Source of the DNA: Archegozetes longisetosus
Lineage: Eukaryota; Arthropoda; Arachnida; Sarcoptiformes; Trhypochthoniidae
NCBI GenBank assembly: GCA_018873245.2
Contig: JAEMBT020000001.1
Coordinates: forward strand, 2,728,001 to 2,792,000
DNA length: 64,000 nt
Direction of reading: 5' to 3'
A program made the position numbers and the translations under genes. The notes below the pieces were generated by a model. That model ran no database searches. It had not been told where the DNA came from and saw only the letters and a program-made list of their open reading frames with translations. This document shows positions 52,269-64,000 of this stretch, piece by piece. The number at the start of each line of letters is the position of its first letter. Positions within the stretch are counted from its first letter, which is position 1.

Positions 52269-53202
52269 CTAATTTTAATTCTTGGTCCCTAATGTACACT
52301 TGTGTGGAACTCATTTTTTCATATTAGAGCAAAAAGAGCTTAATGTAAGTAAATGAATTGAAATGATATGAAAAACTAGATGATAGATAGTGCTTAGAGG
52401 TAACTGACGATAACATGAAAATTGAATTTGAGTGATAAAAATAGAGCGCACCTAAAAACTTATTAATTCGCGATAGCAACCAGAAACGATGTCTTCTGAT
52501 GGCATCCTTCCCATCAGATGATAATATCTACAATATTAAGAAACTCATTTCATTCTCATTAGAGCAATCAAACTAAATCTAAAATCTCATTTGCCAACAA
52601 ATCGACCTGCATTACTAACACGTTGACATAGCAATCATCTTTTCTTGTTACTCTCTATGATTATTAAGTTCTTAAGTGTATGTGGATAGTTTTGAAAATT
52701 TAAGTTTTTCGACTTCAATTTTCGAGTGATTGTATTGAATTTAATTGAAAATAATTATTGGAAAAAAATGAATAAAATGAAAAAAATGAATAAAATAAAT
52801 AAATAGAAAAGGAGTAAAATGAATGTACTTCTGACAAATGATTAGTTAATGAACATATTAATTTGTTGAACAAATGACCACCATTCGACTGAGTGTACTA
52901 TAGGTTTAATTAGAATCAATAAATTGTGATCATATAAACAATTGAACGGAAATTTTCGGATCAAACTATACAGATAGGGGACTTAAGGATAGGTTCAAAT
53001 AGGAAGCAGTAATTGAATTAATGATAAATAACTGTTATTGCGGACGTTCAAGTTAAAGATAAAAAAAAACCTTATCTCTTAGAGACTTTGTGAGACGAGT
53101 ACTGACTCAACTCTTGGAATTAGACCTAATAAGAAAATGAAGTTCAGTAGAGAGTTGATAAGAGCATATTTAAAAATAGATGTATTGGTAATATAAGAGC
53201 GG

Positions 53203-53224
53203 TATATATATATATATATATACA
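53203..53224. repeat. (TA)n microsatellite
   Basis: About 10 TA units. Confidence 0.9.
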
Positions 53225-53449
53225 TATGTATAATGCATATACCTAAATGTAGAAGGTATATGAAATAAATGATAAGATTTGGTAGGACATCGGTAGAGTT
53301 ATAATTTGCCGTTGGAAATTGGTAGTACAATTCTCTCGAGATCAATACACCAACACATTATACTCTGTTTAAACTAATATATTTTCTGTATTACTTTCTA
53401 CCATTCCATTAGGCTCTATTTTACTTACTTTTATTTACTATTGTCACTT

Positions 53450-53480
<31 letters not shown>

Positions 53481-53481
53481 C
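53450..53481. repeat. (TC)n microsatellite
   Basis: About 15 TC units followed by CCC. Confidence 0.93.
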
Positions 53482-53774
53482 CCTTCATTTTATCGATTTT
53501 CACTATTGACCTAATCAATTTAATATTGAATTTGTTTCCAACTATTCGAGAAAAATAATTGTTCGATCAAAATAGTTGTTCTATTCGATCAAAACAATTG
53601 TTCGATTGGATCAAAATGATTGTTCTATGTTTGTTGCGGTCTTGCTGCTAACTCCTAAAATCATTTCTAACTGTTTCCATATTTTTTTTCTATATTTATT
53701 GTTTTTATTTTCAAATTCGCTCGTCATGAATAAATCAAACATTTTCGAAAATGTTTCAAAATCTCTTTTTAAGT

Positions 53775-54060
53775 GATGAGGTCAGAAAATTTCGAGTGGG
53801 GGTACACTAAGTTAGAAGTAAGAAAGAGGAGGTCACACATAGTATTGATTTTGATAAAATATACACTTTTCTATTAGAACCTATTGTATAATAGTTTTGA
53901 ACTACAATAATCTATTTTTACTTTATTTTGTAGCATTTATTACAAAAAGATTATCAAATTTCATATCCAAAAATATAAAAATTTTATCTGAAGTAAGTGA
54001 ACGATTTAAGTTGAGGTGCCTGTGTACCTCAACCCCATTCGGCTCCGGTATTGTTGAAAT
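53775..54060. repeat. dispersed repeat family D, copy 2
   Basis: Matches 27000-27475 in the same orientation. It ends in a GC-rich phrase, TTGAGGTGCCTGTGTACCTC then AACCCCATTCGGCTCCGG. Confidence 0.6.
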
Positions 54061-55002
54061 GATTGGAAAATAAGTGAACAAACAATCGGAACAGGTATAA
54101 CCAGATAGGAAAAGAGTCGCAAAAGAAAAATTGACAGCAACTCCTGTAAACCATGTTAAACTCTACTCTAAATAAAATAACAATTCCATGTCTCAAGTCT
54201 CAGATTAGGTTAGTTTTACTAAAACACTTTTCAATACTCTTTCTCAATCTAATTTCAATTTATCTCACTATCTATTTCTTCATTCGTTTGGTTTGGTTTG
54301 GTTATCCTAACTTAAATCCGCAATTAGTTTGATATATTCCTTACCTAAGTATTGAATTTCAGTATTGAAATGACAGTTAATTTTGTAAAATCTGAATAAT
54401 TTGGTTAGCTATTAGTGATAGAAGAAATGTGATAAAGTGTATGGATTATATGGATTGTTAGGTGCAAATATGGATTCTTATGTGAAAGATGAGTGCATGA
54501 AAGAGTATATTCTATGCAAAAACAATGACCAAAAATAATGGCAGAGAAGAGAGCATTGATGGCATTTAAAAGTATAAACTTATCGATTTTTCGTTTTGTC
54601 CATCGATTTTGAGTCGCTCTACTTTAAAATAGATTTTCATCACTTTTTCTTTTACTACTGTTTTCATTTGACACGAAATCTCAAACCAAATCAGACTAAA
54701 ACCTGAGCTCAATCAAAGGAGAAGTATAAGACACTTAAGTCTTAGGATTAAATTGATTGTGGATTTAATTGATTGTAGATTAAATTCTAGATTATTTTGA
54801 TTTAGAGAAATAAAGAATATAAAAATGAAGAAAATATTGGATATACGAGATAAGAATAAAAATATAACTGGAATAAGACTGTTTCAAAATAGAAAATTCA
54901 TGTTGACTAAGGGCTTCTGCAAATTTATGAACCTTTACTTCCAATCGATAAATACGCCTATGAGTTGAACGTAGGAATACAGTCGAGCCTCCAAAGTATA
55001 AA

Positions 55003-55072
55003 CCTTACCTTGCCTAATATAGCCTAACCTCACCTAAACCTCACTTAACCTAACCTAAACTTTCTCTCCACT
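55003..55072. repeat. degenerate AACCT tract
   Basis: Runs such as GCCTAACCTCACCTAAACC and CTTAACCTAACCTAAAC. Confidence 0.65.
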
Positions 55073-56239
55073 TAAATAATTTTGAAATGCTATTAAAAAT
55101 AACCTCTCATTTTCAATCTATTTATTTAGTATGTTCTTAAACTATTTAACCGTATACCAGAGGTTAGACCGTATTTCTTTCGAAGTAAAGTTTTGATATG
55201 ATAGGAAAGTATAATAATTGGCTATTGACCTGTTAATGATCAATAAAAATTATGAGTAGAATTATAGCTAAAAGTTGTGATGGTTTGGTAAATATAATTG
55301 AATATAAGAGCAAATAGTATATAAGAAAATCAATACTACAACACATAGCTCTGTCTTTTTGACGACAAAAACATTCCTCACTAACCCTACTACTTATCAA
55401 TCCCCCTATTCATATTATTCTTTTTAATCACACCTTCTTTACTATTCTTTTGATTTATTACTTTAAATATTCCTTTCATTTAGTTGTGAGCTTTTTATTT
55501 TGATTGTAGTTTTTATTGTGAATGTTTACTATAATAGTTGTATATATAAGTAGAATATAGTTTAATATAGTTTAATATTCATAGAGGTAATCGATTGGTT
55601 CAATAGATGAATTTTTGTTTGTTAAAAATATTCTCTTTGGTAACAATTTTGGTAAGAATTTTCTGTTTGGTAACAATTTTGTTTAGTAAGAATTTTAAGC
55701 TGAAATAAAATTGATTTACCACAATAGCTAAATCGATAAACTCGACTCGTGTCCGTTCAAAAGCTGACATAAGACAATCATAGAAACAGAATCGAGTTTA
55801 ATATTGTTGGCATCCGTGCGACAATCATTGAAACAGTGGATCGGGTCTAATATCTATTGGTATCAAATTGAACAACAATCATAATACAAATGCAATTTCG
55901 TTATAATGATTGAAATCTGAAGCGATGGCATTGAATAAAGTGAAAGACTTATAAAATAGTATCAGAAGACTAAATCGATTGGCAGTGAAAGAGTGGCCAT
56001 AGCTAGGAATAAAGATTTTCAGGCTCAAAATGATAACTATAAAAAATGAGTCATCTCTAAGAAGAGAAGATTAGGTCTCAAGCGCTCTACCATTCAATCC
56101 TAACAAGACTTATCTTTTCGAGTCTGACTTATTCTTTGTTATCTCTACTCGCTTGCAATCAATGGTGTTTTGGTGACAAATAATGAAAACAAATTACTAA
56201 TACTAGTATGCAATAAGTTGTTTATGTGTTTTTCAGATA

Positions 56240-56456
56240 TTACAGTTTGAATATCTAACCTAATCTTATCTAATCTAAGCTGAGCTGAGCTGAGCTAAGC
56301 TAAGATAAGCTAAGCTAAGCTAGGCTAGGCTAACCTAACCTAACCTAACCTAACCTAACCTAACCTAAACTAACCTAACTAAACTAAACTAAACTAAACT
56401 AAACTAACTAAACTAAACTAATCTTACCTAACTTAATCTGACCTAGCCTAATCTTT
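56240..56456. repeat. 217-bp telomere-like compound array
   Basis: Successive blocks of TCTAA, GAGCT, TAAGC, then a clean (AACCT)8-9 core, then (AAACT)n and a decayed CTTAC/CTAAC end. The 5-bp period is kept while the unit drifts. Confidence 0.85.
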
Positions 56457-56695
56457 CCCTCTATATAACATCCATTAGAGCCATCAAAAGTTCGATTCAT
56501 TAATATATGGTTATATCTGACAACAGGGACTCAATCAACAGTAATCAATGTAACGATTGGCACGTTTTCATCGTTAGGAACTGTTGCATCAATGAATTGG
56601 TAAAAATCAATCGAAACTAATTCTCTTTTAAACCAGTAGTAACTTATTGTCTCATCTTTCCTACTACTCTAAAATTACTCGAATAAAGCGCTACA

Positions 56696-57052
56696 CAGCC
56701 TGACCTCGATTATGGCAACTCGTTAATGCTTCCAAATCTTGTTACCATAATCGGAGTTTACTGTAATCCGAGTATGAGAACAGATTTGATCCCAAGTTAA
56801 TTAAATTTTTTTCTATTAAATCAACTTTAGTATACTTTGTAAAATTGAATTTTAGCTCTAATTTATATATTTATATAATATCTATTTTAGAGAGAGATTT
56901 AGACGATATGATAAAAAATTTAGGCACTTATAAAATAGTTTATGGAAGTTCCTAGATTTGAACAATTTTTGCCAGGATCGGGGCATTAGTAAAATTATGG
57001 ACGCACTAAAAATCATTTGCTAAACTAGATTGCTATAATCGGTGTCAGACTG
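56696..57052. mobile_element. CAGTCTGA-family element, copy 3 (357 bp)
   Basis: The left end CAGCCTGACCTCGATTATGG and right end CTATAATCGGTGTCAGACTG are inverted and TA-flanked. A second inverted copy of the left end, CCATAATCGGAGTTTACTG, lies inside at about 56744, giving a hairpin within the element. Confidence 0.78.
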
Positions 57053-58221
57053 TATAAATTTTTCAGGAAAGTATTCTTGAATTCTTGAATACTTTTGGCG
57101 AATTTATATTTGTGAGAACAATTATGGATATAGAAAACTGAAAATAGCTGCAAGTAGTCAATATATTTACTATAATTATTATCTAGCAGTCACAATTTTC
57201 TGCTCCAATTTTAGTTATTCTCAGTTATTCTTAATTATTGCTATTAATCTTGCACGTCCTATATTTGACTTATTTCTCATCGGATTATGAATTTGATAGA
57301 AATCAGTTTATTTCTAGTACTAATAAAATTAGTTCTCCTAATAATATAGAACACTCTTGTTTTCGTACTTTCCAATTGATTAGAAGATATCATATGAAAG
57401 TTAGTCAACTCAGAGCTTAGCCACTAGTCGCCAAAGTTATAATCTTTAGTTTAATTATTAATAAATCAGCTCAGAATTGAAAGTATGAAAGAAGTGGGAA
57501 ACAAATTGTGAATAAACAAGGTTTTTAAGTCATGGTCAACATTTCATCTAAAAATCAAACCTTTCTTTCTAATCAAATTTAGGCCAACAATATTTTTGAT
57601 TTAAGTTAGTACTAAATAAGTTTACAATGAATAATAAAACGCTTTTATTGAATTTTATATGACTTCTAAAAAATTATTATTTAAGAAGTGATTGACAAAA
57701 GCAGTATTTTGATCGTTTTGAAAGGACTTTAAGATCGTATGATTGAGTCTGAGTGAGCAAAAGAGAAAATCTGCAATAATTTCAGACGTATTTTGTAAAG
57801 CGACATAACTGACCATGGACTGTCTATCATGTTTGGCATGACTAGTTTAGCTAGTTTAGTTCAACAAAGTAGTGTACAGTTTTCATTCACAGTCATTATT
57901 AGTCATTCAATATCAGTGTTTGAGAGCTCAGTGAAAAAATTGCATTTGTTTGCATTATTTTTGAGTTTAAGTCAAGTTTATTTCAAACGATTGCTTTCAA
58001 AACACTTTAGAGCTTTTAGGCAGCTAATTAAAATCAATGCTGACTTAATTTCGAAATCTGATAGAAAATCAATCATCAGCTCAACGAAAGAAAATTAAGA
58101 TTTAACTGACAGCAGAATTCAGACATAAACTGATTAGTATTAAAGAATATTATTAAAAGTTGAGATATGGAAGTAGTAAGCTATTAGGAATTGATTAGAG
58201 AGAATCCATGGAGAGTTTGAG

Positions 58222-58309
58222 CTAACCTAATCTACATTAACATAACCTAATCTAACCTACCCTACCCCAATCCAACCTACCCTACCCTAATCTAACTTAA
58301 TCTAAGATA
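58222..58309. repeat. degenerate AACCT tract
   Basis: CTAACCTAATCTACATTAAC continuing to CCTACCCTACCCTAATCTAA; period 5, decayed. Confidence 0.65.
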
Positions 58310-58929
58310 CGTGTTAGTTAGAGAGTAAATGAATGTAGTGGTAGTTGACTTCTTATCTGGGAAGTTGGTGGTAGCTGGTGTAGCCTTGCATTAACTAAGA
58401 AGGAAGACAATAATGACAATAATGGGCAAACGGTTAATAAATTTGAATTAGAGCTTTTCATAGAGAGCTAAATCTGTCGAATTAGGTTTTCTTCAACACA
58501 TACTCTAGCTGTTCCTACTATTATTTACTTGACATTCTGATAAGAACTCAACTCATTTTGTCACTAATGAATAACTAGTTATGTCTTCACAAACAACTCT
58601 CATTCCCAATATATCGATTGATCTGTCATTTGATGGCAATACTTATGAAGATTATTATGAAGATTAGTTAGCAAACTATAAACTAATTTAAAGTTATATT
58701 TAGTTTGTTTGGACTGAAATCAATTATACGATTTTAATAATAGTAATGCATTTGTTTTTACAATAAGAGAAGCTTTTGCTATGATTCTAAAAATATATTC
58801 TTACAATTCTTGTGTATTAGGATTCTTAAGGGACTAAAATGGAAACGTTATGAAAAATATAAACATTTTTATCATAGTATTCATTATTATTTCAGTGCAG
58901 GATGCCGTGATCAAAGTAATTATGTTCAT

Positions 58930-58985
58930 ATATATATATATATATATATACGCGTAATACACGTATATATATATTATATATAATT
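58930..58985. repeat. TA-rich palindromic tract
   Basis: (TA)n, ACGCGTAATACACGT, (TA)n: a self-complementary stretch able to form a hairpin. Confidence 0.75.
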
Positions 58986-59515
58986 ATGAAATTAAGTTAA
59001 TATATGTTTTTTATTTCAAATTTCGTTATCAACTATTTACAATCTAAATTTCAAACTATTATATTGTTAATGTTATACAAATTTCAATTTATAGCATTAT
59101 ATAATAACAAAATTAATTGATAGAAACATTATCAATTAATGGTATACTAATTACTAATTTGGACTACTAATCAATAATAAATTCAACTATATACGACATA
59201 TTATAAGCGTTTCAATAATGATAAGATTTATAGCGATATTAGTTACACTATATGAGTTAAATTAAAGTATAATTTATAGTCTAATATAAAGATTTATATG
59301 CGTTCAGTATTCATCTGAGGTCTACTTAGGTGAATATCGATCTAAAGGTTTTATTTTGTATATAATTCTAAGTTGCACAATATATCTCTATTTCTTCATA
59401 TTTGTTGAATATCTGATGCTTAAAACATGGTTTTTATTAAATATCTTCCGGAAAATTGGGAACGCATAGGTACAGGTATTTTATTTATGCTTAGAAGCAT
59501 ATCAATAAACATAAG

Positions 59516-59677
59516 CCAGATTCAGATTCAGATTCAGATTCAGATTCAGATTCAGATTCAGATTCAGATTCAGATTCAGATTCAGATTCAGATTCAGATT
59601 CAGATTCAGATTCAGATTCAGATTCAGATTCAGATTCAGATTCAGATTCAGATTCAGATTCAGATTCAGATTCAGAT
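59516..59677. repeat. hexanucleotide repeat (CAGATT)27
   Basis: 27 perfect or near-perfect CAGATT units over 162 bp, the longest pure array in the window. All six frames through it stay open because no frame of the unit is a stop. The 178-codon ORF spanning it (59427-59963, with an Ile-Gln repeat) is therefore explained by the array. Confidence 0.96.
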
Positions 59678-59971
59678 TTCGCTATTCAAACTGAAAAGTA
59701 TTTCTATTCAAACGTTAGCATTGATTAAACGTTTGCATCATTTAACAGATGCCTTCCGACTGGTATCCGCTATTTCAAACTTCATTTCAGTTGGTTATCA
59801 AACAATTTGTTTTGAAAATCATAGAATTTCTGAACCATTTTATTTAAGCTTTTCTGTGAATAACCACTCTTTTGAAGGTATAAAATCTAAATTTAGATCA
59901 ATCCGAAGCACACATATATCGATGAGTTTTGACTTGCAATCAAATGTTTGCATTGAATTTTAAAGTAAATG

Positions 59972-60027
59972 ATTAGGTTAGGTTGGACTAGGTTAGGTTG
60001 GACTAGGTTAGGTTAGCTTGGCTTAAC
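59972..60027. repeat. TTAGG-like tract in opposite orientation
   Basis: GGTTAGGTTGGACTAGGTTA repeated. It is the only larger telomere-like tract here with the G-rich strand on plus. Confidence 0.8.
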
Positions 60028-60528
60028 TATAATATCAGTCAGAACAAAACTAAAGCGAATAAAATAGTTTTAAATATTGATTTGAAAAAAACTGAAGACC
60101 CTATACATTAAAAATTGAATTAATATATTTTGACTTAAAACGAAAAGAAAATATAATTGTATTATATAATATGTTTGGTGTATGGTGTAATTGATATGCT
60201 TGTTTTGACGGTATCATATGAAAAGAAAGCATACAATAATTATCTCTGACATAAGCCATTTATAATATGAATCTATACTGATTTTCAACAGGAATAATGA
60301 TATTTCAGCAAAGTTTGGGTGACAAGTCAAATTTAGATGATATAGATATCGTGGAAAGGGTTGTAAATATAATACATAATACTTAAATCATGTTATGTCT
60401 CGCAGGGATTTATAAAAAACATGTGCGTACAGTATGTGTCTATACATAACACATATATACCAGATAATCACATCTGCTTTGCTAACATAGCAACAGTGAT
60501 GGTTTGTAAGTGATCGGAATATATGCTG

Positions 60529-60716
60529 GTGTTTAGACACTTGGGGTGTTCAGACACTTGGAGTGTTCAGATACTACGTGTGTTCAGACACTCCGGGTGT
60601 TCAGATACTCGGAGTGTTCAGATCCTTTGTGTGTTCAGGCACTCGGAGTTTTAGATACTCCGTCTGTTCAGGCATTCGGAGTTTTAGATACTCCGTCTGT
60701 TCAGACACTTGGAGTA
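60529..60716. repeat. about 19-bp minisatellite x10
   Basis: Units GTGTTCAGACACTTGGA with T/C and A/G variants. The open frame across it is a by-product. Confidence 0.88.
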
Positions 60717-61200
60717 TAATCTACGTGTTCAATAGAATTGAACAGAGTTTGTCGGACATTGGGCTGTCTGGCAAACAAGTAAAGCACATTACGCAATAGG
60801 AAGAAGAAGAAGAAGGCAATTTGCTAATATCATAGCTTATATCTAGTATACAAGTTGATCAGAATGACATATCGCGTTTCGCTTCTTTGTGTGTCGCTAT
60901 TCACCCAAATAATAGCATAATATGAGAACAGCTGCGCTCACTTACAAATACATCTCTCAATTGAATGCATATCATCTTCATTTTTGTCCCATATATAGTA
61001 GACATTTAGATATTCAAATCTAGATTAGTACATAATCGACGTTTTAAGCTATTTCTTTATTTCTTTTGATTCTTTTCTAAGCGAATACTAGGAATAGATT
61101 TCTTTTCTTTTCTTAAGTGATAAATCATTTCTTCATATACTTGATTGGTGTCAGTTTGACAGAAGCCGGTTTAGTAGAATAGCATTTGATCAGTGAGTTA

Positions 61201-61260
61201 AGCTGAAACTAGGTTTGAAACTGAATCTGGAACTGGGTCTGAAACTGGGACTGAAACAGA
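61201..61260. repeat. 12-bp tandem repeat x5
   Basis: Units CTGAAACTGGGT with variants. A 13-bp x3 array (TGACGCTATTC) follows at 61369-61398. Confidence 0.8.
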
Positions 61261-62040
61261 TTTTCTTACACTTAAATTCGTTTGATTTATGTGTATCGAG
61301 TGCTATACGGGTCTATAGCTCCTCCATCAACATAATTTAACCCAATTTGAGAATAGCCGTTAAGTTATCTGACGCTATTCTGACGCTATTCTGACGCCAA
61401 GTCAAATTATCACCAATTTTCAGAGGATTCTCATATAAATATTTGGGCTTTGATTATGTTGTTAAGTGAAAATATCGGTTAAGAGAGGAATGAGTTTTAC
61501 TAAACGTTAACTTTATGAGTCAATTTAATCGTCAAAATTGACTTATTCTTGACTTATTGGGAAGAATTTGTCATTCAAAATATTGTCATTAATCAATTAT
61601 GTTGTTATAGTCAACTTGAAACGCTACTTCAATTCAAGTTTCATCTATACTTTTTACAGATATTTACTAAATTGATGATAGAAGATTATAGACTGAGTGT
61701 CGCACCACAATTCTCTTTCGTACATTCCTCTTGGATTTGTTCTATTGGTACTTTTATTTGTTTTTTATTGATATCGATTTCTACTATTTTCCACTCATTT
61801 AATACAATTCAATTATAATCGATAATAATAAATATAAACGACTTGATTGAAGCAATTTTTCCAGAATCTTATTAATAATTTAACTTTAAACAAAACTTAT
61901 TTATCATAATTTGAATTTGAACTATATAATGAGCCTAATATCTGACAATTTTCTTTTCAATACTTATTAAAGTGAAATGTAGCACAAGTACTATATTGGA
62001 GATTAAGCAGATTTAACAATGAAAAATGACTGTAAATACA

Positions 62041-62202
62041 GTACAGAATATTCGTATTGTACAGAATATTCATAGTATGTAGAATATTCGCATTACACGG
62101 AATATTCATAATGTGTGGAATATTCATAATATACAGAATATCTATAGCGTACAAGATATTCACAGTGTACAGAATATACATAGTGTACAGAATGTTCATA
62201 CA
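62041..62202. repeat. 18-bp minisatellite x9 with GAATATTC cores
   Basis: Nine units in strict 18-bp register, consensus GTACAGAATATTCATAGT. The first five units keep GAATATTC intact. Flanking unique sequence also has AGAATATTCT palindromes (62807, 62858, 63136, 63177). Confidence 0.92.
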
Positions 62203-62264
62203 GTGATAGATGATTGATTCAGGATTTGTCTGCATATAGATTAAAGTGAGTGAACTTTGAACAT

Positions 62265-62288
62265 GAACTAACCTAAGCTAACCTAAAA
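62265..62288. repeat. short AACCT tract
   Basis: AACTAACCTAAGCTAACCTA, a minor relative of the other telomere-like arrays. Confidence 0.55.
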
Positions 62289-64000
62289 TAAATTAATGAA
62301 TAGTTAGACTACTTTGAAATTGATTCAATATTTTGAAGAACCATAATTCATATGATTAAATATAAATCAAGCTTGAATTGCTTCAAGTATCGAGTATAAT
62401 ATCTTACATCGACGTTATATAAACCAATACTTTGAACAATAAAATTTCTGGGATTAGATAAACCTTTTTACTGAGATTCACGTGCAATAAATTCTCATTT
62501 TTATCTAAATAGCAATAAATAATACATTTTCAGGGATATTAATAAATGCTAGAGGCAAATTAAAAAATGCAAGTTTAAATTAGAAAATATGGATTTGATC
62601 CTCAAAATAATACCTTTTCATACAATATGCTTACAATAAATCTGTTGAGAAATTAAACAAATATTGGTTTTATCTGTGCATAAGTGATAGAGCAATTCAT
62701 CTTGACAGAGTTTGGCATTAATTAGTAGGAAAATTGATTTTAAAAACTAACAATTTATTTTGATTTAGACCAATTTAAGCGAATATTACACAAATTTTCC
62801 TAAAGAATATTCTCTATTTTTTTTAAATAATATTCTGTATTTCTCAAAGAATATTCTGCATTTATAATAAGATCAAGATCTATTATTAGAATAATAGAAG
62901 GGTTAAAGGATTTGGAAATTAGATCGAAAAGATAGTGTTTCATATGATAATCTGCTTTGCTATGACCTAGAATTGGACTAATTTATTGAGACATTACAAT
63001 TAATGATCCTATCATGCTATTCATGTCTATTTTTAACTTATCCCATAATACATTTGTCAATAAAACTTTTAACTATTCTTTTTTTTACACTAAATCGATA
63101 TCACTTCAGTACATTGATGTCGTCATCGATTAAAGAATATTCTTTATAATTTTTAGAATGTACTTTAAGAAATAGAGAATATTCTTTAGCAAAATTTCAG
63201 AACTTTTGCAATATTTGCAAAGCTTTTCAAAGCGAATACCTAAGTTAGAGAAGTTATTTAAGCTACGAAGAATCGAAGTAAGATTTTCATGTGTATAGCT
63301 AAAGATAGAGTGAACTGGAATATAAAAATATTGAACAAAGAATCAGCGCTTATTGAATGAGAAAACTTTTAGAATGGGCGCAAACCAAACAATTTTAGAA
63401 ATAAAATTATTTACGCTCATAAAATTTGATATGCTTTTTGAAGATTCTGTGCACATCTCAATACTGAATCCGAACTAACAATAGAATATAAAATATATGG
63501 AATATATTACTTGTTGTCAAACCTATTTCCAAGTAATTCTAAAATGTAGTCAAATAAGTTCTAAATAAAATACCAAACCTTTTGATCGCATGCTTCAGAT
63601 AAGTGAACCGTTTTTTCGAACAATTACCATCACCAGTTGAGTAATGGTTGGGTCAATTTTTGAGACTACTTTCTACTCTAACAAAGCTATACTCTTTCTG
63701 ATGAGTTTTCTCAAAATAATTAGGTTTCATATTCTCTCAAAACATTTCAAATTTCAAATTTCTAAATGCTTTCGTGCAGAGTTGTTTTGACAAAAGTATT
63801 TGTCCGTTCAACTGAAGTACAGTTGAAAACTAAGTGATCTACCATAGCAACAAGAAAGACCATTGCTATGTCAATCTGGAACTGCATTCTGGAAACTTTG
63901 CAAAATGAGCAATATTGCAAAAATGTACAGTAAGAACGGATGGTTTGCAATTTACAATCGTTCGAGAATGTGGCCCCTGGTTGTGATGAGCAAGAATTTG

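Larger units (their letters stand above)
43039..64000 (-). other. gene-free, repeat-filled stretch, likely first intron of the K+ channel gene
   Basis: The microexon at 43014-43038 has a good acceptor (TTTCTTTCAG), so an upstream exon ending in phase 1 (…TTIG|G) must exist. I saw none up to the window end, and nothing else in these 21 kb looks like a gene. Vertebrate KCNK3 and KCNK9 have one long intron at the same place. Apart from the listed repeats the sequence is featureless AT-rich DNA; the longer open frames are low-complexity or isolated. Confidence 0.6.

Noticed and set aside
53079..53345. minus-strand hydrophobic ORF with a Tyr-Ile run
   Set aside because: The run is the translated (TA)n microsatellite.
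60563..60799. ORF with repeated VCSGTRSFRYS-type residues
   Set aside because: Produced by the 19-bp minisatellite; no gene context.
61957..62235. minus-strand ORF with NILYTMNILY-type repeats
   Set aside because: Produced by the 18-bp minisatellite, whose length is a multiple of three.

Overview
This is an AT-rich, intron-containing animal genome segment. The species cannot be named from it. Short introns (about 65-140 bp in compact genes), interstitial AACCT/TTAGG arrays (the canonical arthropod telomere unit) and the mix of cut-and-paste DNA transposons suggest an arthropod. A mite or other chelicerate is a guess only.

Layout. 59-1171 (-): a compact five-exon MICOS gene (MIC26/MIC27, APOO/APOOL family). 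1655-17895: a transposon-rich block. It holds two copies of a non-coding dispersed repeat, a PIF/Harbinger element (2813-5011) with both its Myb-like and transposase genes, a broken hAT element (6796-9338) with perfect 8-bp target-site duplications, a mariner fragment (about 12911-13189), and between them a five-exon eIF2-alpha-kinase-like gene (9588-12487, -). A decayed copy of that kinase gene's last exon lies at 6056-6284. 19995-20834 (+): a CRAL-TRIO protein like the N-terminal half of MOSPD2. 21633-22355 (-): a one-domain LAMP-like membrane glycoprotein. 24300-25316: small non-autonomous foldback elements. 26011-26613 (+): an unrecognised single-pass membrane protein. 28129-30574 (+): a mitochondrial carrier of the SLC25A32 (folate/FAD) type with two alternative last exons in the same phase. 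32866-34273: a DD34E Tc1/IS630-type transposon with TIRs of about 94 bp and a broken transposase. 37743-43038 (-): the 3' exons of a TASK-type two-pore potassium channel, including a 25-nt microexon that carries the first selectivity filter.

43039-64000 holds no convincing gene. It is best read as the long first intron of the potassium channel gene, whose first coding exon was not found and probably lies beyond the right edge. It is packed with microsatellites, minisatellites, several TTAGG-type interstitial telomeric tracts and two MITEs.

The genes are ordinary, separately transcribed eukaryotic housekeeping or signalling genes. There is no operon or gene cluster with a shared task. Exon models were built by hand from GT/AG sites, reading phase and family resemblance. 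No similarity search was run.
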